This document shows, one piece after another, positions 15,380 through 24,810 of a stretch of DNA of 64,000 bases. The stretch covers positions 5,997,001 to 6,061,000 of the forward strand of contig NZ_CP091110.1 in the NCBI RefSeq assembly GCF_021560175.1, written 5' to 3'. The notes under the pieces are model-generated. The model had not been told where the DNA came from and did no database searches. It saw nothing but the letters and a program-made list of their open reading frames with translations. The stretch comes from Neobacillus drentensis. GTDB taxonomy: Bacteria; Bacillota; Bacilli; Bacillales; Cytobacillaceae. Position 1 is the stretch's first letter, and each line of letters opens with the position of its first letter. A program made the position numbers and the translations under genes.

Positions 15380-16888
15380 TCACCCTCCTAACCCTAACAT
15401 GATGGTTTCTAGTGTTGTTTGCAGCGGAGAACTTAGAACACTTGGATAAACCCCAATTAACACGATTAAAGCCATTAGCACCACAACCGGTACGAATTCG
15501 ACACCTTTTAAGTCAATCACAGCGGTGAACTCACGATGCGCCTTGCCGTAGGTAATCCCTAAGACAGCGCGCAATACGTACGCTGCGGTCATGATAATGC
15601 CAATCGTTCCGACAGCGGCAAGCCATGGTATTTCTTTGAAAAGCCCTAGAAAGGCCATAAATTCACTAACGAAGCCGGACATGCCTGGAAGTCCCAGTGA
15701 GGCCATTCCGCCTGCTAGTAGGAAGCCAGCCGCAAGCGGCATCCCCTTCGCCATTCCGCCCAAGTTCTCGAGGAGTGATGTATCCGTACGCTCGTACAGG
15801 ATGCCGACAATGAAGAATAATAATGCCGAAATCAAACCATGTGAGACTACTTGGAAAATCGCCCCTTGCACCCCAGCTGTGTTCATCGCTGCAAGGCCAA
15901 TCAGCACGATGCCCATGTGGGAAATCGACGAATACGCGAGAACCATTTTAAAATCTGTTTGAATGAAGGCTAAGAACGCCCCGTAAAGAAGGTTGATCAC
16001 GCCAAGGACGGCAATCAGTGTCGCAAGGGTATCAAACTGCTTCGGAAAAATTCCCAATCCAAAACGGATTAATCCGTATGCACCAATTTTTAATAGAATC
16101 CCAGAGTGAATCATAACAACCGCTGGAGGTGCCTGAACGTGCACCTTTAACATCCAGCTGTGTAATGGGAAAATTGGCAGCTTCACACCGAAGGCAATTA
16201 ATAAACCGATGAAGAGGCCCATTTTTAAATCACCGGACAGCGGTGCACTTGGGTCTGCCATCATTTGTGTCAGCATCTCAATGTTGGTGGTACCTGTTTT
16301 GGCAAACAAAATCATGATCACAATCAGGAGTACGGCAGAGCCTAAACCGTTGTAAATTAAGAAACTGTATGCCGCTTTTTCTTTTTCAAAATAACCCCAT
16401 TTCCCGATTAAGAAGAACGTTGGAATGAGAGTAATTTCGAAAAAGATGAAAAATAGGATTAAGTTCTCCGCGGTAAATACCCCGAGCATTCCTACTTCTA
16501 AGAGAAGAAAGAGCATGAAGTAGCCCTTCCATTCTTTTTTAACAAACCGTGCTGCGGCAATGGCTGATAATGTGGCCACTACGCTGGTTAGCACGACGAG
16601 CAATAGCTGAAAACCGCTTAAGCCCAGTTCATAGTTGACCGCAAAGTATGGCTCTTCGGTAGTCATGCCGCGGAAGTGAATCCACTCTTTCGCGACGTTG
16701 AAGTCTGCCAGATTCTTGCCCCACTGAAAATGGAGATAGCAGGCCAAGGACAAGAAAAGGGCTGGCAAGGTGGCTAGAGAGCCAATGATTTTAATTGGTT
16801 TTTCAACTGATTTTGGCATCATGGCTAACACGATGATACCGAGTATTGGGGAGAATACTAGGATTGAAAGAACAGCTGATAAATTCAT
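15380..16888 (-). CDS. nuoM: NADH-quinone oxidoreductase-like subunit M
   Basis: A 502-residue membrane-arm subunit with the antiporter signature: FFEITLIPTFFLIG with the helix-5 Glu, FPLHSWMLKVHVQAPPAVVM, and KMVLAYSSISHMG. The start codon overlaps the nuoL stop by 4 bp (ATGA), which indicates coupled translation. Length is as in other NuoM proteins. Confidence 0.95.
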   Translation of the reverse strand: MNLSAVLSILVFSPILGIIVLAMMPKSVEKPIKIIGSLATLPALFLSLACYLHFQWGKNLADFNVAKEWIHFRGMTTEEPYFAVNYELGLSGFQLLLVVLTSVVATLSAIAAARFVKKEWKGYFMLFLLLEVGMLGVFTAENLILFFIFFEITLIPTFFLIGKWGYFEKEKAAYSFLIYNGLGSAVLLIVIMILFAKTGTTNIEMLTQMMADPSAPLSGDLKMGLFIGLLIAFGVKLPIFPLHSWMLKVHVQAPPAVVMIHSGILLKIGAYGLIRFGLGIFPKQFDTLATLIAVLGVINLLYGAFLAFIQTDFKMVLAYSSISHMGIVLIGLAAMNTAGVQGAIFQVVSHGLISALLFFIVGILYERTDTSLLENLGGMAKGMPLAAGFLLAGGMASLGLPGMSGFVSEFMAFLGLFKEIPWLAAVGTIGIIMTAAYVLRAVLGITYGKAHREFTAVIDLKGVEFVPVVVLMALIVLIGVYPSVLSSPLQTTLETIMLGLGG

Positions 16889-18753
16889 CGTAAGTACCCC
16901 CCTGTGAATGCAAAGATAACGACGAGCAGTGCAAGACCGATAAAGGCTACGGCCCCATAGGTCTGTACCTGTCCGGATTGTAGTTTGGAGCCAGCTCTGC
17001 CGAGTCCTTGGACAATCCCGACCACGCCTTTGACAAGTCCTTCCACAAGGAAGACATCAATGAACCGTAAGAAGTAGCTTAGTGCTTTAGACGCTGCGAC
17101 AACGGTATATTGATAGAACTCGTCAACGTAATACTTATTAAATAAGATACTGTGCAAGGTGTCCCCTGTGCCGCTTAACCAGTTGCGGGCAAGTGAACGC
17201 TTATAGTACATCAAGTACGCAAGGAAGATTCCTGCTAGCGATACGAGTGTGGCTGCGATCATGATCCAGACAGGACCTTCCGTATGTCCATGTTGGGCAA
17301 GGGCTGCATTGCCGTCAACGAGCCAGTCGCCTAGGAACGTGCCGAACCAAGGTGTGTTTACATAACCAGCGATGACGGCGAGTACGCCAAGGATCATCAT
17401 TGGCAAGGTCATATTGGATGGCGATTCGTGAACGTTTTTTTGATTTCCGCGTGCTTCCCCGGTAAAGACTAGGAAGAACAAGCGGAACATATAAAATGCC
17501 GTCATGAAAGCCGCAATAAGCGCAAGCAAGAACAGGATCGGATGTCCGCCTTCCCATGCCGCCGCTAAAATTTCGTCTTTTGAGAAGAAACCGGATAGTA
17601 ACGGCACTCCGCTGATCGCGAGTGTTCCAATTAAGAATAATGGCCCGGTCAGCTTCAACTTTTTCCAAAGTCCGCCCATTTCCTCAATGTTTTGTGTGTG
17701 AACCGCATGAATGACTGAACCTGCTGCTAAGAAGAGCAAGGCCTTAAAGAAGGCATGTGTCATTAAGTGGAATACACCTGCCACATAGCCGGCAGAGCCA
17801 AGGGCTAACATCATGTAGCCAAGCTGTGAGACCGTTGAGTAGGCAAGCACCCGTTTGATATCGGTTTGCACTAACCCAATGCTTGCCGCAAAAATGGCGG
17901 TAAACGCACCAATGACTGCAATTGTAAGCAGTGCGGTTGGGCTTGCTAAGAACAATGGGAATAGTGCTGCGACTAAATATACACCAGCGGCGACCATGGT
18001 AGCGGCGTGGATTAAGGCCGAAACTGGTGTCGGACCTTCCATCGCATCGGGAAGCCAGGTGTGAAGCGGGAACTGACCGGATTTTCCGACGGCCCCGATA
18101 AAAATTAGAATCGCAATTAAGGTAATCATCGATGTTGGAATAGCGCCGGTTTCAACTGAATGGAAAATGACACTGTATTCAAAGCTTTTCGTTTCCCAAA
18201 AAAGAAGAATCATCCCGATAAATAAGCCGACATCGCCGATACGGGTCATGATGAACGCCTTTTTGGCGGCCGCTTTCGCTTCTTCTTTGTAAAAATAAAA
18301 ACCGATTAATAAGAAGGAACCAACACCAACTAGCTCCCAGAAAATATAGGTTTGCAGCAGGTTTGGTGAAATCACCAGCCCCAGCATTGCAAAGGTAAAT
18401 AATCCTAAATAAGCATAAAATACATGGAACCGCTCGTCGCCATGCATGTACCCCTTGGAGTACGTATGTACCAAGAAACTAACGAGCGAAACAATTACTA
18501 GCATTAATGCATTTAATTGATTGACTTCGAAGCCCGCTGTAAGATGCAGATCTCCTATCGTGAGCCATTCAAAATTTGTCCCGTAGGTTGGCTCCGAAAA
18601 GCGCTGGAATAAGACCAAAATGGAATAGATCAGCGATGCGAGCGTGAAGAGGATCCCCACATATGCGCTCGCGTCCTTCAGCCGCTTACCGAATAGAAGA
18701 AGGATCAAAAACGATAATAGCGGGAAAAGCGGGATAAGCCAAGCGTTTTCCAA
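16885..18753 (-). CDS. nuoL: NADH-quinone oxidoreductase-like subunit L
   Basis: A 622-residue distal antiporter-like subunit. It contains FWELVGVGSFLLIGFYF, FPLHTWLPDAMEGPTPVSAL and KRVLAYSTVSQLGYMM, and ends with the long lateral helix and final membrane segment typical of NuoL. The start is best placed at TTG 18753 (LENAWLIPLFPLL), 9 bp after AAGGGG; the frame is open for 12 more codons without a ribosome binding site. The 150-bp gap before it (from nuoK) holds a 7-bp hairpin but no gene. Confidence 0.93.
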   Translation of the reverse strand: MENAWLIPLFPLLSFLILLLFGKRLKDASAYVGILFTLASLIYSILVLFQRFSEPTYGTNFEWLTIGDLHLTAGFEVNQLNALMLVIVSLVSFLVHTYSKGYMHGDERFHVFYAYLGLFTFAMLGLVISPNLLQTYIFWELVGVGSFLLIGFYFYKEEAKAAAKKAFIMTRIGDVGLFIGMILLFWETKSFEYSVIFHSVETGAIPTSMITLIAILIFIGAVGKSGQFPLHTWLPDAMEGPTPVSALIHAATMVAAGVYLVAALFPLFLASPTALLTIAVIGAFTAIFAASIGLVQTDIKRVLAYSTVSQLGYMMLALGSAGYVAGVFHLMTHAFFKALLFLAAGSVIHAVHTQNIEEMGGLWKKLKLTGPLFLIGTLAISGVPLLSGFFSKDEILAAAWEGGHPILFLLALIAAFMTAFYMFRLFFLVFTGEARGNQKNVHESPSNMTLPMMILGVLAVIAGYVNTPWFGTFLGDWLVDGNAALAQHGHTEGPVWIMIAATLVSLAGIFLAYLMYYKRSLARNWLSGTGDTLHSILFNKYYVDEFYQYTVVAASKALSYFLRFIDVFLVEGLVKGVVGIVQGLGRAGSKLQSGQVQTYGAVAFIGLALLVVIFAFTGGYLR

Positions 18754-18903
18754 TATTATCAACCCCTTGGATGGTGATCGAGTGACCATCCGAATTTTGT
18801 CGATTCCCCTTCAGGCGTTCCGTGCTTGTCACTGCCCGAAGTATGGTCGATTCGCCTCAGGATCCGTGTGGTATGTTTCTTCCCGAGGAGTGTCTAAGTC
18901 ATT
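18754..18903 (-). other. nuoK-nuoL intercistronic gap
   Basis: 150 bp, unusually long inside an otherwise overlapping operon. It contains the hairpin GGATGGT/ACCATCC (about 18768-18790) just before the nuoL ribosome binding site. No open frame is supported. Confidence 0.5.
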
Positions 18904-19218
18904 TTAGTTTTTCATTGTGTCCATTTCATCGATGCTGACAGTCTTTTTGTTGCGATAAAGGGCAATGAGAATGGCCAGCCCTACCGCTGCCTCTGCTGCT
19001 GCCACACTGATGGCAAACAAGGCGAAGATTTGTCCGGTAATCGATGGTGCCATGCCATATTTACTGAAGGTTACCAGATTAATATTAACAGCGTTCAGCA
19101 TGAGCTCAATGGAGATTAGAACGATTACGGTATTTTTCTTTGTCAATGCACCGTATAAGCCGATGCAAAATAAAATGAGTGCCAATGCCAGGAAGGCTGA
19201 AGCGGGAACTGAACTCAT
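18904..19218 (-). CDS. nuoK: NADH-quinone oxidoreductase-like subunit K
   Basis: A 104-residue protein with three membrane helices. The conserved carboxylate lies in the IELMLNAVNINLV helix and a second in AAAEAAVGLAILIA, both part of the proton path. The start overlaps the end of nuoJ by 4 bp. Homologous to MrpC. Confidence 0.95.
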   Translation of the reverse strand: MSSVPASAFLALALILFCIGLYGALTKKNTVIVLISIELMLNAVNINLVTFSKYGMAPSITGQIFALFAISVAAAEAAVGLAILIALYRNKKTVSIDEMDTMKN

Positions 19219-19736
19219 TCCTCATCCGCCTCCTTCTTCTTATCATTTTTCGCTAAGACAATCGAGCCGACTAGAGCCACTAAAAGCAATACAGATGTTA
19301 ACTCAAACGGAATAATATATTTTGAGTAGAGCGCCTGCCCAATCTGTAAGGTATTATTTTCATGGAGCTTGGTCGGAACCTGTTCAATATTGAAATTGTA
19401 GATGCCAATGTAAACTGCAAAGGCAAAGCCGACCACGCCAAGGAACAAGAGGAACTTGCGTAATCTGCCTGTTTTCGGTTCACTGTCGTCATTATGCTTC
19501 GTTAACATGATGCCGAAAAGCATAATGATCGTGATCGCACCTGAATAAATTAAGATTTGCACTGCCGCGATAAATTCTGCAGAAAGCAGTACATAAATCC
19601 CCGCAATCGCCACGAATGTGAAAATAAGAGCGACAACCATATGGATTACCTTATTAAGGTTTAACAGCAGCACGCCGCCGATAATGGCAACGAGTGCGAG
19701 TCCCATAAATGCGAGGAATTCACCTGAGAATGTCAT
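19215..19736 (-). CDS. nuoJ: NADH-quinone oxidoreductase-like subunit J
   Basis: A 173-residue membrane subunit with five hydrophobic helices; the conserved IYSGAITIIMLFGIML segment is the pi-bulge helix of NuoJ. It overlaps nuoI and nuoK by 4 bp at each end, so nuoI-J-K are tightly coupled. Confidence 0.95.
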   Translation of the reverse strand: MTFSGEFLAFMGLALVAIIGGVLLLNLNKVIHMVVALIFTFVAIAGIYVLLSAEFIAAVQILIYSGAITIIMLFGIMLTKHNDDSEPKTGRLRKFLLFLGVVGFAFAVYIGIYNFNIEQVPTKLHENNTLQIGQALYSKYIIPFELTSVLLLVALVGSIVLAKNDKKKEADEE

Positions 19737-20161
19737 GGTTTATTCACCTGCCGTACGTTTTCGTCGTTTTCATCCAGCCATTCCAGATTTTTAAATAACA
19801 TGTCACGGCTGTATGCAGCGAGCTCGAAGTTATTCGTCATGACGATTGCTTCCGTCGGGCAAACCTCGGTACACAGGTCACATAGAATACAGATTTCGAA
19901 GTTAATATCATATGTGTCGATGATCTTTCCCTTTTTTGTTGGGTCCGGATGCTTCTTACCCGTTAAATCAATACATTCTGTCGGGCAGATATTCATGCAC
20001 TGATTGCAGACAATACACTTTTCCGGATAAAACTTTTGGATGCCGCGAAAGCGGTCCGGCAGCGGAAGCGGCTCATTTGGATAATCGTACGTAACCTTCT
20101 CGCGCGATAATTGTTTAAGGGTATATTTCAAGCCTTTAAATACTCCAAGCACGTTTTTCAC
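19733..20161 (-). CDS. nuoI: NADH-quinone oxidoreductase-like subunit I (2x[4Fe-4S])
   Basis: A 142-residue ferredoxin-like protein with two complete [4Fe-4S] motifs, CIVCNQCMNICPTEC and CILCDLCTEVCPTE, which bind clusters N6a and N6b. It connects electrons to NuoB. Without NuoEFG it is a likely docking point for an alternative donor such as ferredoxin (inference). It begins 85 bp after nuoH, beyond a pair of dispersed repeats. Confidence 0.95.
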   Translation of the reverse strand: MKNVLGVFKGLKYTLKQLSREKVTYDYPNEPLPLPDRFRGIQKFYPEKCIVCNQCMNICPTECIDLTGKKHPDPTKKGKIIDTYDINFEICILCDLCTEVCPTEAIVMTNNFELAAYSRDMLFKNLEWLDENDENVRQVNKP

Positions 20162-20177
20162 CCCTTTTTTTAATTCT

Positions 20178-20238
20178 GGTGTCAGGCACCATTTTCACTG
20201 CTATCACAGTGTTGATGCTGATATTGGTGTCAGGCACC
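20178..20238. repeat. Two direct copies of the GGTGTCAGGCACC element between nuoH and nuoI
   Basis: GGTGTCAGGCACC at 20178-20190 and 20226-20238, 48 bp apart; CAGTGTTGATG lies between them. Same family as the elements at 4843, 37936, 48991, 55483, 58042 and 60837. Confidence 0.85.
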
Positions 20239-20246
20239 AAATGTAA

Positions 20247-21251
20247 TTAGAAGAATAGTGATTTGATTATGGCGGTAAGGAAAATGTTTGCTAATGCGAT
20301 TGGCAGCAGGACTTTCCAGCCGAATTCCATCAATCTGTCGACACGGAAACGCGGCAGCGTACTCCGGATCCAGAAATACATGAAGACTACTAAACAGAAT
20401 TTAAGTGCAAACCATACTGCTCCAGGAATGAAGCTAAGGAATGCAAATGGCGCCAGCCAGCCGCCTAGGAAGATGACCGTAATCAGTGTCGACATCCCAA
20501 ATACATACACATACTCTGAAAGCATGAAAAACGCCCAACGGAATCCCGCGTATTCAACGAAGTAGCCGGCAACCAGTTCGTTTTCCGACTCTGGCAAGTC
20601 AAACGGTGTCCGGTTTAATTCCGCAATCGAAGCGATAAAGAACACTATAAAGCCAATTGGCTGCAATAGAATAAACCAGCCATGTTTTTGCTGCAGGACG
20701 ATATCATTTAAATTTAAACTTCCTGCTAACAGGATAACCCCTAACACCGACATGACGAGCGGAATTTCATACGAAATCATTTGTGCCGCCGCACGCATCC
20801 CACCCAAGAGGGCGTATTTGTTATTCGAGGCCCAGCCGCCAAGCAGCATCCCAAAAACCGTTAAGCCCGAAATCGCAATGTAATAAAGCAGGCCGACACC
20901 GATATCGGCAAATTGAAACTTATCAGTAAACGGTAACGTTGCCAGCACCATGAATGATGGGGCAAAGGCAATAATCGGCGCCAAAATAAATAATGGCCGA
21001 TCTGCTGCTTTCGGGATGACATCTTCTTTTAATAAAAGCTTTAATACATCTGCAACAGTCTGCAACAGTCCAAAGCGGCCGCCAAGTTGGTTTGGGCCGT
21101 GACGCAATTGCATATACCCCATTACTTTTCGCTCGGCTAAGATTCCGTAGGTAACGAAACCTAAGACGACTAAAAGCAAGATGACACCGAGTAAAAAGAA
21201 AATTCCAAAGTTTGCCCAGCCAGGGCTTGATTGGAGCAAATCTTGAATCAT
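20247..21251 (-). CDS. nuoH: NADH-quinone oxidoreductase-like subunit H
   Basis: A 334-residue quinone-site membrane subunit with eight helices. The cytoplasmic loops ERKVMGYMQLRHGPNQLG and ELNRTPFDLPESENELVAG carry the conserved charged residues near the quinone cavity. ATG 21251 overlaps the nuoD stop by one base and has GGGGAGG upstream. Confidence 0.95.
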   Translation of the reverse strand: MIQDLLQSSPGWANFGIFFLLGVILLLVVLGFVTYGILAERKVMGYMQLRHGPNQLGGRFGLLQTVADVLKLLLKEDVIPKAADRPLFILAPIIAFAPSFMVLATLPFTDKFQFADIGVGLLYYIAISGLTVFGMLLGGWASNNKYALLGGMRAAAQMISYEIPLVMSVLGVILLAGSLNLNDIVLQQKHGWFILLQPIGFIVFFIASIAELNRTPFDLPESENELVAGYFVEYAGFRWAFFMLSEYVYVFGMSTLITVIFLGGWLAPFAFLSFIPGAVWFALKFCLVVFMYFWIRSTLPRFRVDRLMEFGWKVLLPIALANIFLTAIIKSLFF

Positions 21252-22351
21252 TAGCCGTCAACCTCCCCAAGGACAATATCCACTGCTCCTAAAATGGCTA
21301 TCAAGTTTGCAATATTTTCGCCTACAAGTAATTTCGGAAGAATTTGTAGATTATAGAATGATGGTCTCCTAAACTTTAAACGGTACGGTTCCTTCTTCCC
21401 GTCACTGCAAATATAGCAGCCAATCTCCCCGCGGGGTGATTCAATTCGCACAAACCCTTCCCCTTTTGGTACTTTAATGATTTTCGGAACTTTGGCCAGA
21501 ATGTCCCCTTCAGCTGGGAATTGCTCGACAGCCTGCTCAACGATTTTCAGCGATTCCGTAATCTCCTCAAGCCGTAAGTGGTAGCGCGCTAAGCAGTCCC
21601 CGTCCTCTGATGTTGGGACATCAAAGTCAAAGCGATCATAAATCGAATATGGCTCATCTTTACGAAGATCCCATTTTACTCCTGTACTGCGAAGATTCGG
21701 TCCGCTGAGTGAGTATTGAATGGCTTCTTCTTTCGTGTATTTGCCTACCCCTTTTACCCGATCTAAAAAGATTTCATTTCCCGAAACAAGGTCGTGGTAA
21801 CCTTTCAGCTGCTCACGCATATAGGGAACAAAATTTCTTACCGTTTCAATCCAGCCCTCAGGAGCATCCCATTTCACGCCGCCGACCCGCATATAGTTGA
21901 AGGTCAAACGGGCACCTGATAATTCGTTTAGCATATTGATAATCATTTCACGATCACGGAAGGCGTAAATAAATGGACTAGTCGCCCCAAGGTCAAGGAC
22001 ATAAGTTCCCCAGGCCACAAGGTGACTGGCAATCCGTCCTAACTCCATAGCAAGAACGCGCAGATATTCCGCACGGTCAGGCACCTGGATTCCCATCATC
22101 GTTTCAACCGCATGACAGATGACGTAATTATTGGTCATCGCCGATAGGTAGTCCATCCGGTCTGTATAGGGAATAATCTGTGTATATTGCAGGTTCTCGG
22201 CTAATTTTTCCGTTCCACGGTGTAAATAACCGATGACAGGCTTTGCCTCTGTTATGATTTCCCCATCAATTTTAACCACAAGGCGGAATACTCCGTGCGT
22301 ACTTGGGTGCTGGGGACCAACATTTAGCAGCATTTCTTCTGTTCTGATCAA
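21251..22351 (-). CDS. nuoD: NADH-quinone oxidoreductase-like subunit D (49 kDa)
   Basis: A 366-residue subunit related to the large subunit of [NiFe] hydrogenases; it helps form the quinone reduction site. VGPQHPSTHGVFRLV near the N-terminus contains the conserved quinone-site His, and ESPRGEIGCYICSDG lies near the C-terminus. The start is TTG 22351 behind GGAGGTG. It follows nuoC by 3 bp. Confidence 0.95.
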   Translation of the reverse strand: MIRTEEMLLNVGPQHPSTHGVFRLVVKIDGEIITEAKPVIGYLHRGTEKLAENLQYTQIIPYTDRMDYLSAMTNNYVICHAVETMMGIQVPDRAEYLRVLAMELGRIASHLVAWGTYVLDLGATSPFIYAFRDREMIINMLNELSGARLTFNYMRVGGVKWDAPEGWIETVRNFVPYMREQLKGYHDLVSGNEIFLDRVKGVGKYTKEEAIQYSLSGPNLRSTGVKWDLRKDEPYSIYDRFDFDVPTSEDGDCLARYHLRLEEITESLKIVEQAVEQFPAEGDILAKVPKIIKVPKGEGFVRIESPRGEIGCYICSDGKKEPYRLKFRRPSFYNLQILPKLLVGENIANLIAILGAVDIVLGEVDG

Positions 22352-22354
22352 TGG

Positions 22355-23830
22355 TTACACCTCCACATCATACTGTTCATAGTCTTTACGCAGTGGATGG
22401 CCAACCCAATCTTCTCCAAGCATGATCCGATGTAAATCGGGATGTCCTTTAAAGTTAATTCCAAGTAAATCGTATGCTTCACATTCAGGCCAGTTCGCTC
22501 CGGCCCAGAGTGGCTGCAAGGATTCGATTGTTGGTTCATCTCGGTCAATCTTCACTTTCAATGCCACCGATTGCCGGTTTTTGTATGAGTATAAGTGAAC
22601 ATATACTTCCATATGTGTTTCAAAATCTGTTCCATGCAGCTCTGACAGATAATCAAACCCAAGCAGCTCATTATATTTTAAAAATTGAGCTACTTTGAAA
22701 TATGTATCATGCTTCGCCACAAGTGTCGGAACATCTTTGGATAGTTTATTAATATAAGAATCTTCTAAAACATCTGGTCCTAAGTGTTCCGCAATCACTT
22801 TTACATACTTATCTAAGTATGGCTGATTGACAGATGGCTTCACCTCCGCTGCTGGTTCCGCTGCTGCACCAGTTTTCCCGCCTGCTGCCGCTTTTGCTTT
22901 GGCTGCGGCTGCTGCTTTCGCCTTCGCTTTGGCTGCCGCGATTGCTTTTGCTTTTTCATCATCGCCGCCTGCATCTGCTGCATCGGTTCCAGCTGCCTTT
23001 GCCTTTGCGGCTGCCGCTGCCTTGGCTTTCGCTGCCGCAGCTGCTTTTGCTTTGGCTGCTGCTGCTGCCTTCGCTTTGGCGTCATCCCCAGCTGGTGCAT
23101 CCTCTGTTGCTGAAGCGTCACCGCCCGCAGATTCCATTGCCTTCCGCTTCGCTGCTGCCGCCGCTTTTGCTTTCGCCACTGCTGCCGCCTTTTTCTTCGC
23201 AAGGTCATCAGTATCGTCTGCTTGCTCGGATGCTGTTTCATCTGCTGAAGCCGCTCCGCCGGCTTGTTCCATTGCTTTGCGTTTTGCTGCTGCCGCCGCT
23301 TTTGCCTTTGCCACTGCGGCCGCCTTTTTCTTCGCGAGGTCATCGGCGTCATTTGCTGAAGCAGTTTCCACGGCCTGCGTTGGTGTTTCCTCTACTGGCG
23401 CCTCTTCTTCCGTGATCCCTTCGCGTTTCTTTTTCGCTAACGCAGCCGCTTTTGCTTTGGCTGCTGCCGCTGCTTTTTTCTTAGCAAGATCATCTGTATC
23501 ATTACTAGAAGCTGGTTCTGCCGTTTGAGCTGGAGGCTCAACCGCCGCAGGGGCCTCCTCTTCGATGATTCCTTCACGTTTCTTCTTCGCTAACGCTGCC
23601 GCTTTTGCTTTCGCCGCTGCGGCTGCCTTTTTCTTTGCGAGGTCACTTGAGTCTTCAGCACCTGCAGCTGACACTGGTGCCTCCTCCGGTGCCGGTGGTG
23701 TCGGTGGTGTCGGTGGTGGTGTCGGTGCCGTTCCGCCAGCCTCTTTCGCCTTACGCCTTGCTAAAGCCTCAGCCTTTGCCTTTGCGGCCGCCTCTTTCTT
23801 TAATTGTTCGAGATCCTTCTCCCCGCTCAT
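22355..23830 (-). CDS. nuoC: NADH-quinone oxidoreductase-like subunit C with long Ala/Lys-rich N-terminal extension
   Basis: A 491-residue protein. Only about residues 331-491 form the NuoC (30 kDa) domain, recognised by WPECEAYDLLGINFKGHPDL and HPLRKDYEQ. Residues 1-330 are low-complexity Ala/Lys/Glu repeats: units like DDLAKKKAAAAAKAKAA recur five or more times, two followed by REGI-EEEAP, and two ending in KRKAMEQAGG or KRKAMESAGG. The extension should form long, positively charged helices resembling histone H1 or TolA tails. A MSGEKDLEQLKK start with GAAGGTGATC upstream, and the uninterrupted frame, show it is translated. Its role is unknown; shorter Ala/Lys extensions occur in NuoC of other bacilli. 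Confidence 0.93.
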   Translation of the reverse strand: MSGEKDLEQLKKEAAAKAKAEALARRKAKEAGGTAPTPPPTPPTPPAPEEAPVSAAGAEDSSDLAKKKAAAAAKAKAAALAKKKREGIIEEEAPAAVEPPAQTAEPASSNDTDDLAKKKAAAAAKAKAAALAKKKREGITEEEAPVEETPTQAVETASANDADDLAKKKAAAVAKAKAAAAAKRKAMEQAGGAASADETASEQADDTDDLAKKKAAAVAKAKAAAAAKRKAMESAGGDASATEDAPAGDDAKAKAAAAAKAKAAAAAKAKAAAAAKAKAAGTDAADAGGDDEKAKAIAAAKAKAKAAAAAKAKAAAGGKTGAAAEPAAEVKPSVNQPYLDKYVKVIAEHLGPDVLEDSYINKLSKDVPTLVAKHDTYFKVAQFLKYNELLGFDYLSELHGTDFETHMEVYVHLYSYKNRQSVALKVKIDRDEPTIESLQPLWAGANWPECEAYDLLGINFKGHPDLHRIMLGEDWVGHPLRKDYEQYDVEV

Positions 23831-23833
23831 CGG

Positions 23834-24346
23834 TTAGATCACCTTCTTCCCAGTCTTCGCTTCGTAACGAATTTTATCCTTTAACTTATTGATTCCGTAT
23901 ATTAAAGCGGCAGGGTTTGGCGGGCATCCTGGGATATAGACATCCACCGGAACAATCTGATCGACTCCTTTAACCACGGAATACGATTTTACATACGGCC
24001 CGCCTGCAGTCGCACATGACCCCATCGCAATCACCCATTTCGGCTCCGGCATTTGATCATATAAACGGCGTAAAATCGGTGCCATTTTTTTCGTCACTGT
24101 ACCAGAAACAATCATACAATCCGATTGCCTTGGCGACGTCCGGAAAATCGTCCCAAACCGGTCAAGGTCATAGTTCGCTCCCCCTGTACCCATCATTTCA
24201 ATCGCACAACAAGCCAGACCAAATGTCATCGGCCACAAAGAATTACTTCGTGCCCATGCCTTAATTTGCTCCAGCGTGGCAAAAAATACATTTCGTTCTA
24301 ATTCTCTTATTTCATCCGGTGTGAAATCTTCTAGTCTTAAATCCAT
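23834..24346 (-). CDS. nuoB: NADH-quinone oxidoreductase-like subunit B
   Basis: A 170-residue protein that binds the terminal [4Fe-4S] cluster N2. The adjacent cysteines C46-C47 lie in FGLACCAIEMM, with further ligands in MGSCATAGG and PGCPPNP. ATG 24346 (MDLRLEDF) is chosen because GAAGGTG lies 6 bp upstream. The start overlaps the end of nuoA by 10 bp. Confidence 0.96.
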   Translation of the reverse strand: MDLRLEDFTPDEIRELERNVFFATLEQIKAWARSNSLWPMTFGLACCAIEMMGTGGANYDLDRFGTIFRTSPRQSDCMIVSGTVTKKMAPILRRLYDQMPEPKWVIAMGSCATAGGPYVKSYSVVKGVDQIVPVDVYIPGCPPNPAALIYGINKLKDKIRYEAKTGKKVI

Positions 24347-24708
24347 TGTAACACCTTCTTCTTCCAAGCATACACAAGGCCAAGTAAAAGCATCGCCACA
24401 AAAATCAACATCTCAACGAGAGCAAAAATCCCCAGCTTATCATAAGCCACCGCCCATGGATATAAAAACACAGTTTCTACATCAAAAATAACAAACATCA
24501 GGGCAAAAATATAATAGCGGACATTGAACTGCACACGAGAATCGTGAAATGGCTCAATACCGCTTTCATATGTGGTATTCTTCTCATCGCTCGGATTATT
24601 CGGACGTAGAAGCTTCCCAAAATATAACGCCACCACAGGCAGCAGCACACCAAGACATAGGAACACAAAAACTATCAGATAATTATTCTGATATACATTA
24701 AGTTCCAT
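24337..24708 (-). CDS. nuoA: NADH-quinone oxidoreductase-like subunit A
   Basis: A 123-residue membrane subunit with three helices and the conserved YESGIEPFHDSRVQFNVRYY loop near the quinone site. Start MELNVYQNNY at 24708 behind GGAGGGG. It is the first gene of nuoABCDHIJKLMN. Confidence 0.95.
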   Translation of the reverse strand: MELNVYQNNYLIVFVFLCLGVLLPVVALYFGKLLRPNNPSDEKNTTYESGIEPFHDSRVQFNVRYYIFALMFVIFDVETVFLYPWAVAYDKLGIFALVEMLIFVAMLLLGLVYAWKKKVLQWI

Positions 24709-24764
24709 GTCTATCCCCTCCAATGTTGTAAATTTTCATATTAATTAAACATGTAACCGAATTC

Positions 24765-24793
24765 ATTATAGCATTCTTACAAACCCCTGTCGA
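24765..24793 (-). promoter_or_regulatory. SigA-type promoter of the nuo operon
   Basis: On the minus strand TCGACA (24793-24788), 17 bp, TATAAT (24770-24765), with an extended TGC before the -10. It lies 57 bp upstream of nuoA. Confidence 0.75.
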
Positions 24794-24810
24794 CAAGCCA
24801 ACTTTATAAA

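Noticed and set aside
22827..23837. Long plus-strand frames of Ala/Phe or Leu/Pro
   Set aside because: Antisense shadows of the Ala/Lys-coding repeats of nuoC; no start signals.
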